Position numbers and translations under genes: made by a program. Shown here one piece after another: positions 10,813 through 19,903 of a DNA stretch of 64,000 bases. Below the pieces are notes generated by a model, which was given only the letters and a program-made list of their open reading frames with translations, had not been told where the DNA came from and did not search any database. The first letter of the stretch is position 1. Each line of letters begins with the position of its first letter. Source of the stretch: Cardiobacteriaceae bacterium (GTDB lineage: Bacteria > Pseudomonadota > Gammaproteobacteria > Cardiobacteriales > Cardiobacteriaceae); NCBI GenBank assembly GCA_030529365.1, contig JAUMXB010000009.1, positions 20,531 to 84,530 on the forward strand, given 5' to 3'.

Positions 10813-11986
10813 TAACTTTGCCCACACTGCCCGCGAAGTAATCAATGGCATCCTGGCTGCGCAGTCCGGCGATGTTGATGCGCCCTTCGCCCACAACATA
10901 AATCGCGAACTCCTCGCGCAAACGCCCGACCCGTTCCGCACCCAGCGGCAGCAGGGAGAACATGCCGCGATGCCTGACCACGAACGACCAGTCCGTTCCC
11001 GTGACCTGCTCAAGCGCTGCCGCCAGTTCCTCGCGACGGCGGTGGATATAGGCGCAATACTCGCGCAATTCGCTCTCCCACTCGCCGCGCAAACCGGCGT
11101 CACCGAGAATCGTGGCCACCACTTCCGCGCCATGATCCGGCGGCATGGAAACCATCGCGCGCGATGCCGCGCCGAGCTGGCTCTGGATGGCATCGGCCTG
11201 TTCGGCATTCTCGCCCAGCGCAATCACCAGCCCCACGCGCTCGCGGTACAGGCCGAAATTCTTCGAGCACGATACCGCCACAAACAAATTGGGCACGCTC
11301 GCCGCCATCTTGCGCACACCATAGGCATCCGCCTCCAGCCCTTCGCCAAAGCCGAGATAGGCCAGATCGACCAGCGGCAGGAAACCGCGCTCCACGGCAA
11401 TGGCCGCGAGTTCGTCCCAGTCGGCAGGCGACAGGTCCTGACCGCTCGGGTTATGGCAGCAGCCATGCAGCAGCACAATATCTTCCGGCCCCATCTGGCG
11501 CATCGCCGCGAAAAATTCCTCGCGCTTCAGGCTTGCCGTTTCGCGGTTGTAATACGGATAGGTGTGAATCTCGAAACCGCAGGCGCGGAAAATCGGCAAA
11601 TGGTTGCCCCAGGTCGGATCGCTCACCCACAGCCGCTTCGGCGCGTTCATGGCGCGCAAGCCCTCGCCGATCAGGCGCAGCGCGCCAGTGCCGGCCACTG
11701 CCTGGATGGTGCGCACCCGGCTCTTGTCGAAATCGCCGAGCACCAGCGTGGCCAGCAGCTGGTTGAACGGCAGGTTGCCGTAAACACCGCGATATTTCTT
11801 GCTCTCGGCCTTGTCCCAAACACGCTTTTCCGCCGCGTGCACCGCGCGCATCACCGGCGTGTGCCCCTGCTCGTCCTGGAAAATGCCCACGCCCACGTCC
11901 ACCTTGGGCGAGCGCGTATCCGCCGCGTACAACTGCGACAATTTCAGAATCGGATCATCCGGCAACTTCTGCACACCAGCAAACAT
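10805..11986 (-). CDS. Aromatic/aspartate aminotransferase (AspC/TyrB family)
   Basis: A 393-aa class I PLP aminotransferase. Visible motifs are the cofactor-binding GGTGALR-like AGTGALRLIGEG, the substrate-pocket HGCCHNPSG, and CSKNFGLYRERVG with the Schiff-base Lys. The start is chosen at 11986 (MFAGVQKLPDDPIL): AAGGAG lies eight bases upstream and the family begins MF. The other ATG, at 11992, is only two bases from that Shine-Dalgarno. Substrates are probably Tyr, Phe and Asp. The conserved AYQGF segment reads AYLGF here. It is followed 30 bp upstream by the RDD gene on the same strand. Confidence 0.93.
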   Translation of the reverse strand: MFAGVQKLPDDPILKLSQLYAADTRSPKVDVGVGIFQDEQGHTPVMRAVHAAEKRVWDKAESKKYRGVYGNLPFNQLLATLVLGDFDKSRVRTIQAVAGTGALRLIGEGLRAMNAPKRLWVSDPTWGNHLPIFRACGFEIHTYPYYNRETASLKREEFFAAMRQMGPEDIVLLHGCCHNPSGQDLSPADWDELAAIAVERGFLPLVDLAYLGFGEGLEADAYGVRKMAASVPNLFVAVSCSKNFGLYRERVGLVIALGENAEQADAIQSQLGAASRAMVSMPPDHGAEVVATILGDAGLRGEWESELREYCAYIHRRREELAAALEQVTGTDWSFVVRHRGMFSLLPLGAERVGRLREEFAIYVVGEGRINIAGLRSQDAIDYFAGSVGKVMK

Positions 11987-12016
11987 CGTCATAACTCCTT
12001 GATAGAAAAGAAACAG

Positions 12017-12478
12017 TCAGGGAACCTTTTTATAGGGATTCTCCGCCAGCAAATACAGGCGGGTACGGGAAAAACGCCCGTACAGCGTACGCTTGTCGCG
12101 GTCAAAAAGCGACCACCACAGGCCCACGCCGAGCGGCAGCAACGTAATCAGCGCCATGAACCAGCGCAGGGAAGCCTGCCAAAGCCCGGGCGAACGCCCC
12201 TGTTCATCCACCACGACCAGCCGCCAGGCGCGCATGCCAAGCGTCTGCGACTGACGCGACCAGAAATAGGCGAAAAACAGAAGCGACGTCGCCACAATCG
12301 CGGTGCGCAGGGCATAGAGCAGGGGATTGCCGGCCACAATGGCCTCGCCGCCATTGATAAAGAAAAAGACAAAGCCCAGCACCATCACGCAGGCAAGCAA
12401 CAGGAACGCATCGTAAAACATCGCGGCCAGCCGCCGCCAGAGCGGCGACGGACGAACGGAATCGGGCGAAATCAGCAT
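12017..12478 (-). CDS. RDD-family inner-membrane protein
   Basis: A 153-aa RDD-domain protein with three to four hydrophobic segments: LLLACVMVLGFVFFFINGG, AIVATSLLFFAYFW and FMALITLLPLGVGLW. The RDD pattern is degenerate: an Arg precedes the first helix (PLWRRLAAMFYD) and Asp residues follow. The TLGMRAWRLVVVDEQG segment is typical of the family. Function is unknown; some relatives act in ion or compatible-solute tolerance. The ATG at 12478 is chosen because the upstream extension is Cys/Arg-rich and not membrane-like. Probably the first gene of a two-gene operon with the aminotransferase. Confidence 0.82.
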   Translation of the reverse strand: MLISPDSVRPSPLWRRLAAMFYDAFLLLACVMVLGFVFFFINGGEAIVAGNPLLYALRTAIVATSLLFFAYFWSRQSQTLGMRAWRLVVVDEQGRSPGLWQASLRWFMALITLLPLGVGLWWSLFDRDKRTLYGRFSRTRLYLLAENPYKKVP

Positions 12479-12703
12479 GACACCATCCGAAAAACAATCA
12501 CAAAATCCGCGCCTCTTTCTCACCGGCGCAACTGCGCCCGCAACAAGGCCGCGGCAAGGGGCGGCTATCCTACCACACAGGCCATTGGCAGGACGGGAGA
12601 AATCTCCTTGTTGCGAGGGAACAACAAAACAGCGGATATCACACAAAGCACTGGCGAAAAAACAACAAAAATGCTACCATGCGGCAAATTTACACTGTAT
12701 TTC

Positions 12704-14479
12704 ATGCGATTATCCATGCAAAACCGTCCCTTGCGCTGTCTCCTGGCAGCAACAATAGCCTCTGTCGTGCTGTCTCAAGCCGCTTTTTCCCAGCCTGTGG
12801 AAAATGAAAGCGAATTTGACCCGCTTTTTGAAGAGCCCGTTCCTGTCCTGCAAGACAATCTGCCGCCGGACGGCAATCTGCAAGCGCTGGAAGACACGCC
12901 GCCGCCACCGCCCGTGGCCACCTCCATCCTGCAAGTTGAAATGCAGCCCTTCAACAGCCGCCGCGCCGATCTGGTCGATGTGCTGGAATCGCCGCTGCAC
13001 AGCGTGATCATCAACGGGCAAAGCGTGGCGCTGCGCAATCCCGAGCGCGTCACCAGCTTCTACCTCACGGAAATCTACCCGACGGTGTGGACGCACGAAG
13101 ACGCCTTCCTGCCCGCCCTCGAATCCCTGCAAGCCGCCATTGCCGCCGCCGCTGACGATGCCCTGCCGCCCGCCCGCTACCATCAGGCGCTTCTCGCCGG
13201 ATTGTCTGCCGGACAAACCCATCCCGACATCGTCTCCTATGAGCTGCTGCTGTCCGATGCCTACCTGACGCTTGCCGGCGATCTCGCCAACGGCCTCGTC
13301 GATCCGCGCAGAACCCACCCGACCTGGAACGCGCAAACCGTGAGCGACGTCGAACTCGGCGAAATGCTCGCGCGCGGCATCCGCGACAACAACCTGCGCG
13401 GTGAGCTGGATGCCATCAATGCCGGCAACAGCCGCTACCAGCACCTGAAAGCGCAGTACAACAGCCAGCGCGGCCATGGTTCGGCAACATCTCCTACTGA
13501 GCAACAGCTACCTGCCATCAATCTCAAGCCCGGCATGGATCATCCCGCCGTGCTGATTCTGCGCGAAAAAATCGGCCAACCCGGCGACAGCACACTGTTC
13601 GACGCCGAACTGGCCCAGGCCGTCAAGGAATACCAGCGCGGCATCGGCGTGAAAGCGGACGGCATCATCGGCCCGGGCATGCGCAAGCACCTGAATGGCG
13701 ACGGCCCTGCCGCCGCCGGCACTGTCAGCCTCGACAACCTGAAAATCAACATGGAACGCCAGCGCTGGATGCCGCAGGATGAAGGCGCGAGCTACATCCT
13801 CGCCAATATTCCCAGCTATCGCGTGCAAATGTTCCGCGACGGCGTCTCCATTTACGACACCAAGGCCATCGTCGGCCGCAAGGATCGCCCCACGCCGGCC
13901 TTTACCGACCGCATGCGCCATGTGGTGATGAGCCCGACCTGGACAGTGCCGCCCACCATTCTCAAAAAAGACAAGCTGCCGCAATTGCGCAACAATCCCG
14001 GCGCTTTCAACGGCAGCTTTGAAGTGGTCACCCCGGGCGGGCGTGTCGTCAAGCCGAGCGACGTCAACTGGAGCGCGGTCAATCCCTCCAACTATGCGCT
14101 GCGCCAGAAGCCGGGCGGGCGCAACGCGCTCGGCCGTGTCAAATTCCTTTTCCCCAACAAGCACGCGATCTATTTGCATGACACGCCGCAGAAATCGCTC
14201 TTCGGCCGCACCAACCGCGCCCTGAGCTCCGGCTGCATCCGCCTGCACGACCCCATGGAATTTGCTGAAATCCTCCTGCAAGGCACGGAATGGACACCGG
14301 AAAAAATCAAATCCGCCTCGCACCAAAGCAAGGAACGCTGGGTCAACCCGCCCGAAGAAACCCCGATTTATCTGGTGTACTGGACAACCTGGGCCGACCT
14401 GCAAGGCAAAATCCTGACCGCGCCGGATATCTACAATCTGGATAAGACCCTGCTCACCCAATACAATAACGCCCTTTGA
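12704..14479 (+). CDS. L,D-transpeptidase of the YcbB/LdtD family
   Basis: About 591 aa (587 if the ATG at 12716 is used). A signal peptide ([17 protein letters not shown]) is followed by a Pro-rich linker, the YcbB scaffold region, a peptidoglycan-binding segment ([17 protein letters not shown]), and the YkuD catalytic domain with SSGCIRLHD, nucleophile Cys511. Family members form 3-3 cross-links or attach proteins to meso-DAP. The frame remains open for over 570 codons upstream, but that part is antisense to two good genes. It is 16 bp upstream of fabA, so cross-linking and fatty acid genes are probably co-transcribed. Confidence 0.92.
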   Translation: MRLSMQNRPLRCLLAATIASVVLSQAAFSQPVENESEFDPLFEEPVPVLQDNLPPDGNLQALEDTPPPPPVATSILQVEMQPFNSRRADLVDVLESPLHSVIINGQSVALRNPERVTSFYLTEIYPTVWTHEDAFLPALESLQAAIAAAADDALPPARYHQALLAGLSAGQTHPDIVSYELLLSDAYLTLAGDLANGLVDPRRTHPTWNAQTVSDVELGEMLARGIRDNNLRGELDAINAGNSRYQHLKAQYNSQRGHGSATSPTEQQLPAINLKPGMDHPAVLILREKIGQPGDSTLFDAELAQAVKEYQRGIGVKADGIIGPGMRKHLNGDGPAAAGTVSLDNLKINMERQRWMPQDEGASYILANIPSYRVQMFRDGVSIYDTKAIVGRKDRPTPAFTDRMRHVVMSPTWTVPPTILKKDKLPQLRNNPGAFNGSFEVVTPGGRVVKPSDVNWSAVNPSNYALRQKPGGRNALGRVKFLFPNKHAIYLHDTPQKSLFGRTNRALSSGCIRLHDPMEFAEILLQGTEWTPEKIKSASHQSKERWVNPPEETPIYLVYWTTWADLQGKILTAPDIYNLDKTLLTQYNNAL

Positions 14480-14495
14480 CAACTTACGGATACCC

Positions 14496-15017
14496 ATGAG
14501 CCAGACCCGCCCCAACAGTTACACCAAGGAAACCCTGCTTGAATGCGCGCACGGCCGCCTCTTCGGTCCCGGCAACGCGCAGCTTCCCCTGCCCAACATG
14601 CTGATGGTTGACCGCATCATCGAAATCAACGACAACGGCGGCAAATACGGCAAGGGCGAAATCATCGCCGAACTCGACATCCATCCCGGCCTGTGGTTCT
14701 TCGCCTGCCATTTCGAAGGCGATCCGGTCATGCCCGGCTGCCTCGGCCTTGATGCCATGTGGCAGCTCGTCGGTTTCTATCTCGGCTGGAGCGGCGGACT
14801 CGGGCGCGGCCGCGCCCTTGGCTGTGGCGAAGTGAAATTCACCGGCCAGGTTCTGCCCACCCACAAGAAAATTACCTACCACATCCACATCAAGCGCACC
14901 ATCATGCGTCAGCTGGTTCTCGGCATTGCCGACGCGGCAATGAGCGTGGATGGCAAGGAAATCTATTCCGGCACTGACCTCAAGGTCGGCCTCTTCACCA
15001 GCACGGACAACTTCTAA
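14496..15017 (+). CDS. fabA: 3-hydroxydecanoyl-ACP dehydratase/isomerase
   Basis: A 173-aa FabA. It dehydrates 3-hydroxydecanoyl-ACP and isomerises trans-2 to cis-3-decenoyl-ACP, the branch point to unsaturated fatty acids. The active-site His72 lies in [13 protein letters not shown] and Asp86 in LGLDAMWQ, matching His70/Asp84 of the E. coli enzyme. It is 16 bp from the L,D-transpeptidase stop and 53 bp from fabB. Having fabA and fabB adjacent is common in gammaproteobacteria outside the enterics. No FadR/FabR-type palindrome was recognised upstream. Confidence 0.98.
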   Translation: MSQTRPNSYTKETLLECAHGRLFGPGNAQLPLPNMLMVDRIIEINDNGGKYGKGEIIAELDIHPGLWFFACHFEGDPVMPGCLGLDAMWQLVGFYLGWSGGLGRGRALGCGEVKFTGQVLPTHKKITYHIHIKRTIMRQLVLGIADAAMSVDGKEIYSGTDLKVGLFTSTDNF

Positions 15018-15070
15018 GCCGTGCTGCCCATTTGTTACTGCATACGCCATAGCGGCTATAGGAGAAAAGC

Positions 15071-16282
15071 ATGAAACGCGTCGTTGTGACCGGCATGGGC
15101 ATCGTGTCCAGCCTGGGCAACAATATCAAGGAAGTGCTGGCATCACTGCAAGCGCTCAAATCCGGCATCAAATTCTCGCCGGTCTATCAGGAACTCGGCC
15201 TGCGTTCGCACGTGGAAGGCCCGATCAATCTTGACCCCAAAGACCATATCGACCGCAAAATCCTGCGCTTCATGGGCAATGCCGCCGCCTATTGCTACAT
15301 CGCCATGGAAGAAGCCATTGCCATGGCTGGTCTTGGCAAGGAGCACGTTTCCCATCCGCGCACCGGTCTCGTCATCGGCACTGGCGGCGCCACCCCTTCT
15401 GCGCAAGTCGAAGCGGCGGACATCCTGCGCCAGAGCGGCGTCAAGCGCATCGGCCCCTATGCCGTCACCAAGACCATGGCATCCACCACTGCCGCCTGCC
15501 TTGCCACGCCTTTCCAGATCAAGGGCGTGAACTATTCCATCAGCTCGGCCTGCTCCACCAGCGCGCACTGCATCGGCCACGCCGCCGAGCTCATCCAGTT
15601 CGGCAAGCAGGACATCGTCTTTGCCGGTGGCGGTGAAGACGTGCACTGGTCAATGACCTGCATGTTCGACGCCATGGGCGCGCTCTCCACCCAATACAAC
15701 GCCACGCCGGACATCGCCTCGCGCGCCTATGACGCCAACCGCGACGGCTTCGTCATCTCCGGCGGCGGCAGCGTGCTCGTCCTCGAAGAATACGAACATG
15801 CCAAGGCGCGCGGCGCCAACATCCTCGCCGAAATCACCGGCTACGGCGCCACCTCCGACGGCTACGACATGGTGCAGCCTTCCGGCGAAGGCGCGGTGCG
15901 CTGCATGCAAATGGCCATGAGCACCCACAGCGGCCCGATCGACTACATCAATGCCCACGGCACCTCCACCCCGATCGGCGACACCCGCGAACTGGAAGCG
16001 ATTGCCACAGCCTTTGCCGGCCGCGACATCCCGCTCATCAGCTCGACCAAATCGCTCTCCGGCCATGCCCTTGGCGCTGCCGGCTCCAACGAAAGCATTT
16101 ATGCGCTGCTCATGCTCGTGAACGACTTCATTGCCGCCTCGGCCAACATCTTCGACCTCGACGAAGGCGCCAAGGGGCTGCCCATCGTGCGCGAAAACGT
16201 GAGCCGCCGCATCCATGCCGTCATGAACAACAGCTTCGGCTTCGGGGGCACCAATGCCTCGCTCATCTTCAGCCGCATCTAA
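15071..16282 (+). CDS. fabB: Beta-ketoacyl-ACP synthase I
   Basis: A 403-aa KAS I that elongates cis-3-decenoyl-ACP and so commits carbon to unsaturated chains. The catalytic Cys161 is in [10 protein letters not shown]; the two His are His295 ([11 protein letters not shown]) and His331 ([14 protein letters not shown]), a CHH triad. AGGAG precedes the ATG. Its last 29 bp overlap the start of the next gene in another frame. It works in sequence with the adjacent fabA. Confidence 0.98.
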   Translation: MKRVVVTGMGIVSSLGNNIKEVLASLQALKSGIKFSPVYQELGLRSHVEGPINLDPKDHIDRKILRFMGNAAAYCYIAMEEAIAMAGLGKEHVSHPRTGLVIGTGGATPSAQVEAADILRQSGVKRIGPYAVTKTMASTTAACLATPFQIKGVNYSISSACSTSAHCIGHAAELIQFGKQDIVFAGGGEDVHWSMTCMFDAMGALSTQYNATPDIASRAYDANRDGFVISGGGSVLVLEEYEHAKARGANILAEITGYGATSDGYDMVQPSGEGAVRCMQMAMSTHSGPIDYINAHGTSTPIGDTRELEAIATAFAGRDIPLISSTKSLSGHALGAAGSNESIYALLMLVNDFIAASANIFDLDEGAKGLPIVRENVSRRIHAVMNNSFGFGGTNASLIFSRI

Positions 16283-16865
16283 AACCCTCGGCATCGCCCT
16301 GCTGGCGCTGGCATTTTCTGTCGGCGCCCAGCCCTCGGCGCAATTCGAGCCGATGCGCCCTGCCGGATTCGATGCCAACGGCAACCTCGATGATGGCAAA
16401 CCCGCGCCCAAAGTCACCGAAGAAACCGTCATCCTCAACCAGGGCAGTTTCGACCCCAATGCCTTTTACGTCAAACCGGCCACGCCGGGCGCCGCCCCCA
16501 AGCAAATTGCCAACCATCACTTTGCGCCGCCGCCCGTCACCGCCACCAGCACCCGCGTGCAAAGCATCTACCGCTGCAAGGACAACCACGGCATGGACGT
16601 CTATGTTGACGAAGACAACCGCCACCGCTTCCGCCATTGCCTGAAAATCCGCGACAACAACGCCGCGCCCGTGGAAAAACCCGTGCTCCCCGTCGAGCCG
16701 CAAATGCTGGAAACCCCGCTGCCCACCTGTAGCGGCGCCCTGCTCTACAAAGGCAGCACCTACGTCTTCTCCGACCAGGAACCCTGCCCCATCCCCGAAG
16801 AAGTCTTTGAAATCCGCAAGCCGCTGGAAGCCAATCCCGACTACTACGCGCCGCCGCAACCCTGA
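16254..16865 (+). CDS. Secreted hypothetical protein with DUF4124-like Cys motif
   Basis: A 203-aa protein that begins inside the end of fabB (29-bp overlap). The N-terminus [18 protein letters not shown] is a signal peptide. The mature part is Pro-rich and contains two short Cys-bearing modules, [18 protein letters not shown] and a later [18 protein letters not shown]. Both resemble the YRCxDxxGxxxYSD core of DUF4124 domains. A periplasmic, perhaps envelope-associated role is likely but no function can be assigned. The overlap implies translational coupling to fabB. Confidence 0.72.
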   Translation: MPRSSSAASKTLGIALLALAFSVGAQPSAQFEPMRPAGFDANGNLDDGKPAPKVTEETVILNQGSFDPNAFYVKPATPGAAPKQIANHHFAPPPVTATSTRVQSIYRCKDNHGMDVYVDEDNRHRFRHCLKIRDNNAAPVEKPVLPVEPQMLETPLPTCSGALLYKGSTYVFSDQEPCPIPEEVFEIRKPLEANPDYYAPPQP

Positions 16866-16880
16866 TGCGCCCGCGCCTTT

Positions 16881-16890
16881 ACCCCCCCCC
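16881..16890 (+). repeat. Homopolymeric C9 tract just upstream of queH
   Basis: Nine consecutive C, ending ten bases before the queH ATG, where a Shine-Dalgarno would normally be. No other Shine-Dalgarno is visible for queH. Tracts of this length can slip during replication. Confidence 0.6.
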
Positions 16891-16899
16891 GACAGAAAC

Positions 16900-17562
16900 A
16901 TGAACCTCGCTGACCGCCCCATCCTCACGCCGCCCGACGGCCACAAGAAAGTCCTGTTGCATTCCTGCTGCGCCCCGTGCTCGGGCGAAGTCATGGAAGC
17001 CATGCTCGCCTCCGGCATCGACTACACCATCTTCTTCTACAACCCCAACATCCACCCGCGCAAAGAATACCTCCTGCGCAAAGACGAAAACATCGCCTTT
17101 GCCGAAAAGCACAACGTCCCCTTCATCGACTGCGACTACGACACCGACAACTGGTTCGCGCGCGCCAAAGGCATGGAATGGGATCCCGAACGCGGCCGGC
17201 GTTGCAGCATGTGCTTCGACATGCGCTTCGAGCGCACCGCGCTTTATGCCCACGAACACGGCTTCCCCGTCATCACCAGCTCGCTCGGCATCAGCCGCTG
17301 GAAAGACATGAACCAGATCAACGAGAGCGGCATCCGCGCCGCCGCGCCCTACCCCGACGTGCAATACTGGACCTACAACTGGCGCAAAGGCGGCGGCAGC
17401 CAGCGCATGATTGAAATCAGCAAACGCGAGCACTTCTACATGCAGGAATACTGCGGCTGCGTTTACTCCCTGCGCGACACCAACGAACACCGCATCAAAA
17501 CCGGACGCGGCAAAATCAAAATCGGCGTCATGTACTACGGCGACGAGCAAAAAGAGAAATGA
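16900..17562 (+). CDS. queH: Epoxyqueuosine reductase QueH
   Basis: A 220-aa QueH (former DUF208), the non-B12 enzyme for the last step of queuosine tRNA modification. Paired Cys motifs that hold metal and Fe-S centres are visible: [23 protein letters not shown] and YCGCVYS. The [15 protein letters not shown] block is typical. The start is the ATG at 16900; an upstream in-frame start would run through the previous gene. The TGA stop (17560-17562) is the first three bases of the TGAGAAAATTTCTCAC arm of a repeat. Last gene of the ldt-fabA-fabB cluster. Confidence 0.93.
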   Translation: MNLADRPILTPPDGHKKVLLHSCCAPCSGEVMEAMLASGIDYTIFFYNPNIHPRKEYLLRKDENIAFAEKHNVPFIDCDYDTDNWFARAKGMEWDPERGRRCSMCFDMRFERTALYAHEHGFPVITSSLGISRWKDMNQINESGIRAAAPYPDVQYWTYNWRKGGGSQRMIEISKREHFYMQEYCGCVYSLRDTNEHRIKTGRGKIKIGVMYYGDEQKEK

Positions 17563-17660
17563 GAAAATTTCTCACTATAAAGCGCTTATCGTGCAAAAAT
17601 TTCTCATTAAAAGCGCTTCATGATGATAAAAAACCTCTATTTTTTACTATTTTTTGAAAA
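17560..17660. repeat. 31-bp palindromic element, copy 7 (two cores)
   Basis: Cores at 17580-17587 and 17611-17618, 31 bp apart. Its left arm begins with the queH stop codon; the right arm is GATAAAAAACCTCTATTTTTTAC. Confidence 0.93.
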
Positions 17661-17689
17661 TTAACGCACAATAGGCTTCCGCCGCCATC

Positions 17690-17915
17690 ACTTCGCGACC
17701 GACGTCGATTTAATGCGCACATCGCCACATGCCCCACTTCCCGCGTAGGGTGGGTGTCAACCCACCATCGCGAAACGATCGCGCCCAAAAATTGCAATAC
17801 ACCATCACACAACGATGTTGTAGGGACGTAGCCCGCTACGTCCCGAAACTTGCATCTACATGGACGTTGCCAGCAACGTCCCTACATCACCAATCTACAC
17901 ATGCAACGTGGAAAA
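17690..17915. repeat. REP-like palindrome cluster, unit 1
   Basis: Contains GGTGGGTGTCAACCCACC (17749-17766), GGGACGTAGCCCGCTACGTCCC (near 17823) and GGACGTTGCCAGCAACGTCC (near 17862), each a short hairpin. The same blocks recur in order at 18170-18490 and 18600-18790. No coding potential seen. Confidence 0.8.
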
Positions 17916-17924
17916 CAACTTCGC

Positions 17925-18094
17925 TATAGCCAAATAAAAAACAGAACGAAACTGTAGGTTGGTGGTGCATTTCGGCAGGCTCAATATCCGCCGTCAGGCG
18001 AACCCCAACATAATGAATTCTAAAATGTTGGGGTTCGTGCTGCGCACTCACCACCAACCTACGGTCTGGACGTTTTTATGATGATTTCACTATA
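17925..18094. mobile_element. MITE, copy A (170 bp, TATAG ends)
   Basis: Starts TATAGCCAAATAAA and ends TTTCACTATA; the ends are imperfect inverted repeats that both run into GTAGGTTGGTGG. The interior has a long palindrome, CGAACCCCAACAT with its complement. A near-identical copy lies at 36673-36867. The flanks are joined without the insert at about 18490-18540, which gives an empty site. The TA-rich ends suggest an IS630/Tc1-type source, but no transposase is in the window. Confidence 0.75.
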
Positions 18095-18103
18095 ACCGCG
18101 TGC

Positions 18104-18500
18104 GCACTGCCCAAAAATCCCTATCCCCCTGTAGATTTAATGTCGGCCACAAAGTGGCCGACCTACAAAGATGCGCACATCGCCACGTGCCCCGCTCCCG
18201 CGTAGGGTGGGTGTCAACCCACCATCGCGAAGCGATTGCCAAAAATTGCAATACACCATCGCGCAACGATGTTGTAGCCCGACGTCGGTTTAATGTCGGC
18301 CACAAAGTCCGACCTACAAAGATGCGCACATCACCACCTGCCCCGCTCCTGCGTAGGTGGGTGTCAACCCACCGTCGCGAAGCGATTGCCAAAAATTGCA
18401 ATACACCATCACGCAACGATGTTGTAGGGACGTAGCCCGCTACGTCCCGAAACTTGCATCTGCACGGACGTTGCCAGCAACGTCCCACATTCCCAATCTA
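18104..18500. repeat. REP-like palindrome cluster, units 2 and 3
   Basis: Two tandem ~150-165 bp units. Each has a GTCGGCCACAAAGTGGCCGAC-type palindrome (shortened in the second), then AAAGATGCGCACATC, a GGTGGGTGTCAACCCACC palindrome, and TCGCGAAGCGATTGCCAAAA. The second ends with GACGTAGCCCGCTACGTC and GACGTTGCCAGCAACGTC hairpins. Confidence 0.8.
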
Positions 18501-18529
18501 AAACACTGTGGAAAAACGGCATCGCCAAC

Positions 18530-18790
18530 CGCGTGCGCACCGCCCAAAAATTCCTATTCCCCTGTAGAGTTAATGTCGGCCACAAAGTGGCCGACCTACA
18601 AAGATGCGCACATCACCACGTGCCCCGCTCCTGCGTAGGGTGGGTGTTAACCCACCGTCGCGAAGCGATTGCCAAAAATTGCAATGCACCATCGCGCACC
18701 GATGTCGTAGCCCGACGTCGGTTCCATGTCGGCCACAAAGTGGCCGACCTACAATCCTTTTGCGACGGACGTTGCAAACAACGTTCCTTA
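18530..18790. repeat. REP-like palindrome cluster, unit 4
   Basis: Repeats unit 2 from CGTGCGCACCGCCCAAAAAT onward about 428 bp downstream, with two further GTCGGCCACAAAGTGGCCGAC-type palindromes (near 18575 and 18728). Confidence 0.8.
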
Positions 18791-18862
18791 CGCGACCACC
18801 CACAAACATAAGCCCGACACCCAAAACGCCAGCTATTAATGGCCAACTTGCAAACACACCAA

Positions 18863-18962
18863 TATGATAAATTTTCTCACCAATAAGCGCTTATGGTAAG
18901 AAAATTTCCCACCATAAGCGCTTGCTGATGGTAAAAAACCACTGTTTCAAGCCTTTTTATAA
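18863..18962. repeat. 31-bp palindromic element, copy 8 (two cores)
   Basis: Cores at 18885-18892 and 18916-18923, 31 bp apart; the GGTAAAAAACCACTGTTT arm faces yraN. Confidence 0.92.
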
Positions 18963-19042
18963 AAATTACATAACCCGTTCATCCATCTGGAAAAAACCTT
19001 GCGCTGGCGTACAATGCCATCATCGTCCCTGCCTCCAGCGCC

Positions 19043-19408
19043 ATGAAAAACATCCTCCATCTCATCCGCGGACGCGAAGGTGAATCGCTCGCCGCCCGCC
19101 ATTTGCAGCAACACGGCCTGAAAATTCTCGCCCGCAATGTGCGCATCGGCGGCGGCGAGCTGGATCTTGTCTGCCAGGAAGGCGCGACCATCATCTTTGC
19201 GGAAGTGCGGTTGCGGCAAAGCGGCGGTCTGGTTGGCGCCGCCGAATCCATCACGCCCGCCAAGCAGCGGAAATGGCGCAGTGCCGCCAGCGCCTATCTG
19301 CAAAAACATTATCCAGCCTTGCCCGACTGCCGCTTCGACGCCATCTGTATCGAACGCGGCAGCGACGGCAAGGCGCAGATCGAATGGCTGCGCGGCGTGG
19401 AAATATAG
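19043..19408 (+). CDS. yraN: YraN family protein (UPF0102, endonuclease-like fold)
   Basis: A 121-aa YraN/UPF0102 protein. The family has the restriction-endonuclease-like fold. Motifs here are GREGESLAARHLQQHG (helix 1), a GGGELDLV strand bearing the conserved Glu and Asp, and IIFAEVRLR, the E-x-(K/R) part of the active site, followed by KQRKWRSAASAYL. Arg replaces the usual Lys of EVK. In many genomes yraN follows the rsmI/yraM genes; here it stands alone between two repeats. Biological role is unproven. Confidence 0.88.
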   Translation: MKNILHLIRGREGESLAARHLQQHGLKILARNVRIGGGELDLVCQEGATIIFAEVRLRQSGGLVGAAESITPAKQRKWRSAASAYLQKHYPALPDCRFDAICIERGSDGKAQIEWLRGVEI

Positions 19409-19442
19409 CGGGGTTCAACCCGCACAACGGCCTGCCAAAACC

Positions 19443-19535
19443 GTGATGATAAATTTTCTTACAAATAAGCGCTTTGATTGATAAAATTTCTCACCATAAG
19501 CGCTTAACAATGGTAAAAAATCACTATTTTAAACC
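19443..19535. repeat. 31-bp palindromic element, copy 9 (two cores)
   Basis: Cores at 19467-19474 and 19498-19505, 31 bp apart, between yraN and the ArsC-like gene; the GGTAAAAAATCACTATTTTA arm faces the latter. Confidence 0.93.
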
Positions 19536-19549
19536 CAAAAAGGAAATCC

Positions 19550-19900
19550 ATGACCCTCACCTACTATCACAACCCGCGCTGCTCCACTTCGCGCAATGGC
19601 CTGGCGCTTTTGCGCGAACGCGGCATCGAGCCCGTCATCATTGAATATCTGAAAACGCCGCCAAGCCGCGACGTTCTCGCTGCCCTTGTCAGAAAAAGCG
19701 GCCTGCCCGCGCGCGAATTCCTGCGCGCCAAGGAAGTGCTCTATCAGGAACTTGGCCTCGACAATCCCGCGCTGGACGACGATGCCCTGATTGACACCCT
19801 CGCCGCCCATCCGCAGCTTCTGCAACGCCCCATTGCCGAAAGCGCGAACGCCGTGCGCATCGGCCGCCCGGCCGAACGCGTGCTGGAGCTTGCGGAGTAA
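19550..19900 (+). CDS. arsC: ArsC-family glutaredoxin-dependent arsenate reductase/YfgD-like
   Basis: A 116-aa ArsC-fold thioredoxin-like protein. The catalytic loop HNPRCSTSRNGLALL places the Cys at residue 11, and the LQRPIAES motif with its conserved Arg is present. These are the residues ArsC uses to reduce arsenate through a Cys-arsenate adduct with glutaredoxin. No arsR or arsB is nearby, so it may be a housekeeping YfgD-type paralogue rather than part of a resistance operon. AAGGA lies five bases before the ATG. dinB starts 3 bp after its stop, indicating co-transcription. Confidence 0.88.
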   Translation: MTLTYYHNPRCSTSRNGLALLRERGIEPVIIEYLKTPPSRDVLAALVRKSGLPAREFLRAKEVLYQELGLDNPALDDDALIDTLAAHPQLLQRPIAESANAVRIGRPAERVLELAE

Positions 19901-19903
19901 GCC

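Noticed and set aside
10970..12703. The L,D-transpeptidase frame stays open for ~578 codons upstream
   Set aside because: This part is antisense to the aminotransferase and RDD genes, is rich in Arg/His, and precedes a clear signal peptide at 12704. GC-rich codon bias keeps the frame open.
17620..19042. Short frames in the repeat cluster as genes
   Set aside because: They consist of translated palindromes, lack Shine-Dalgarno sequences and resemble no protein.
19550..19900. An arsenic resistance operon
   Set aside because: Only the ArsC-like gene is present; no arsR, arsB or acr3 is adjacent, and it is paired with dinB instead.
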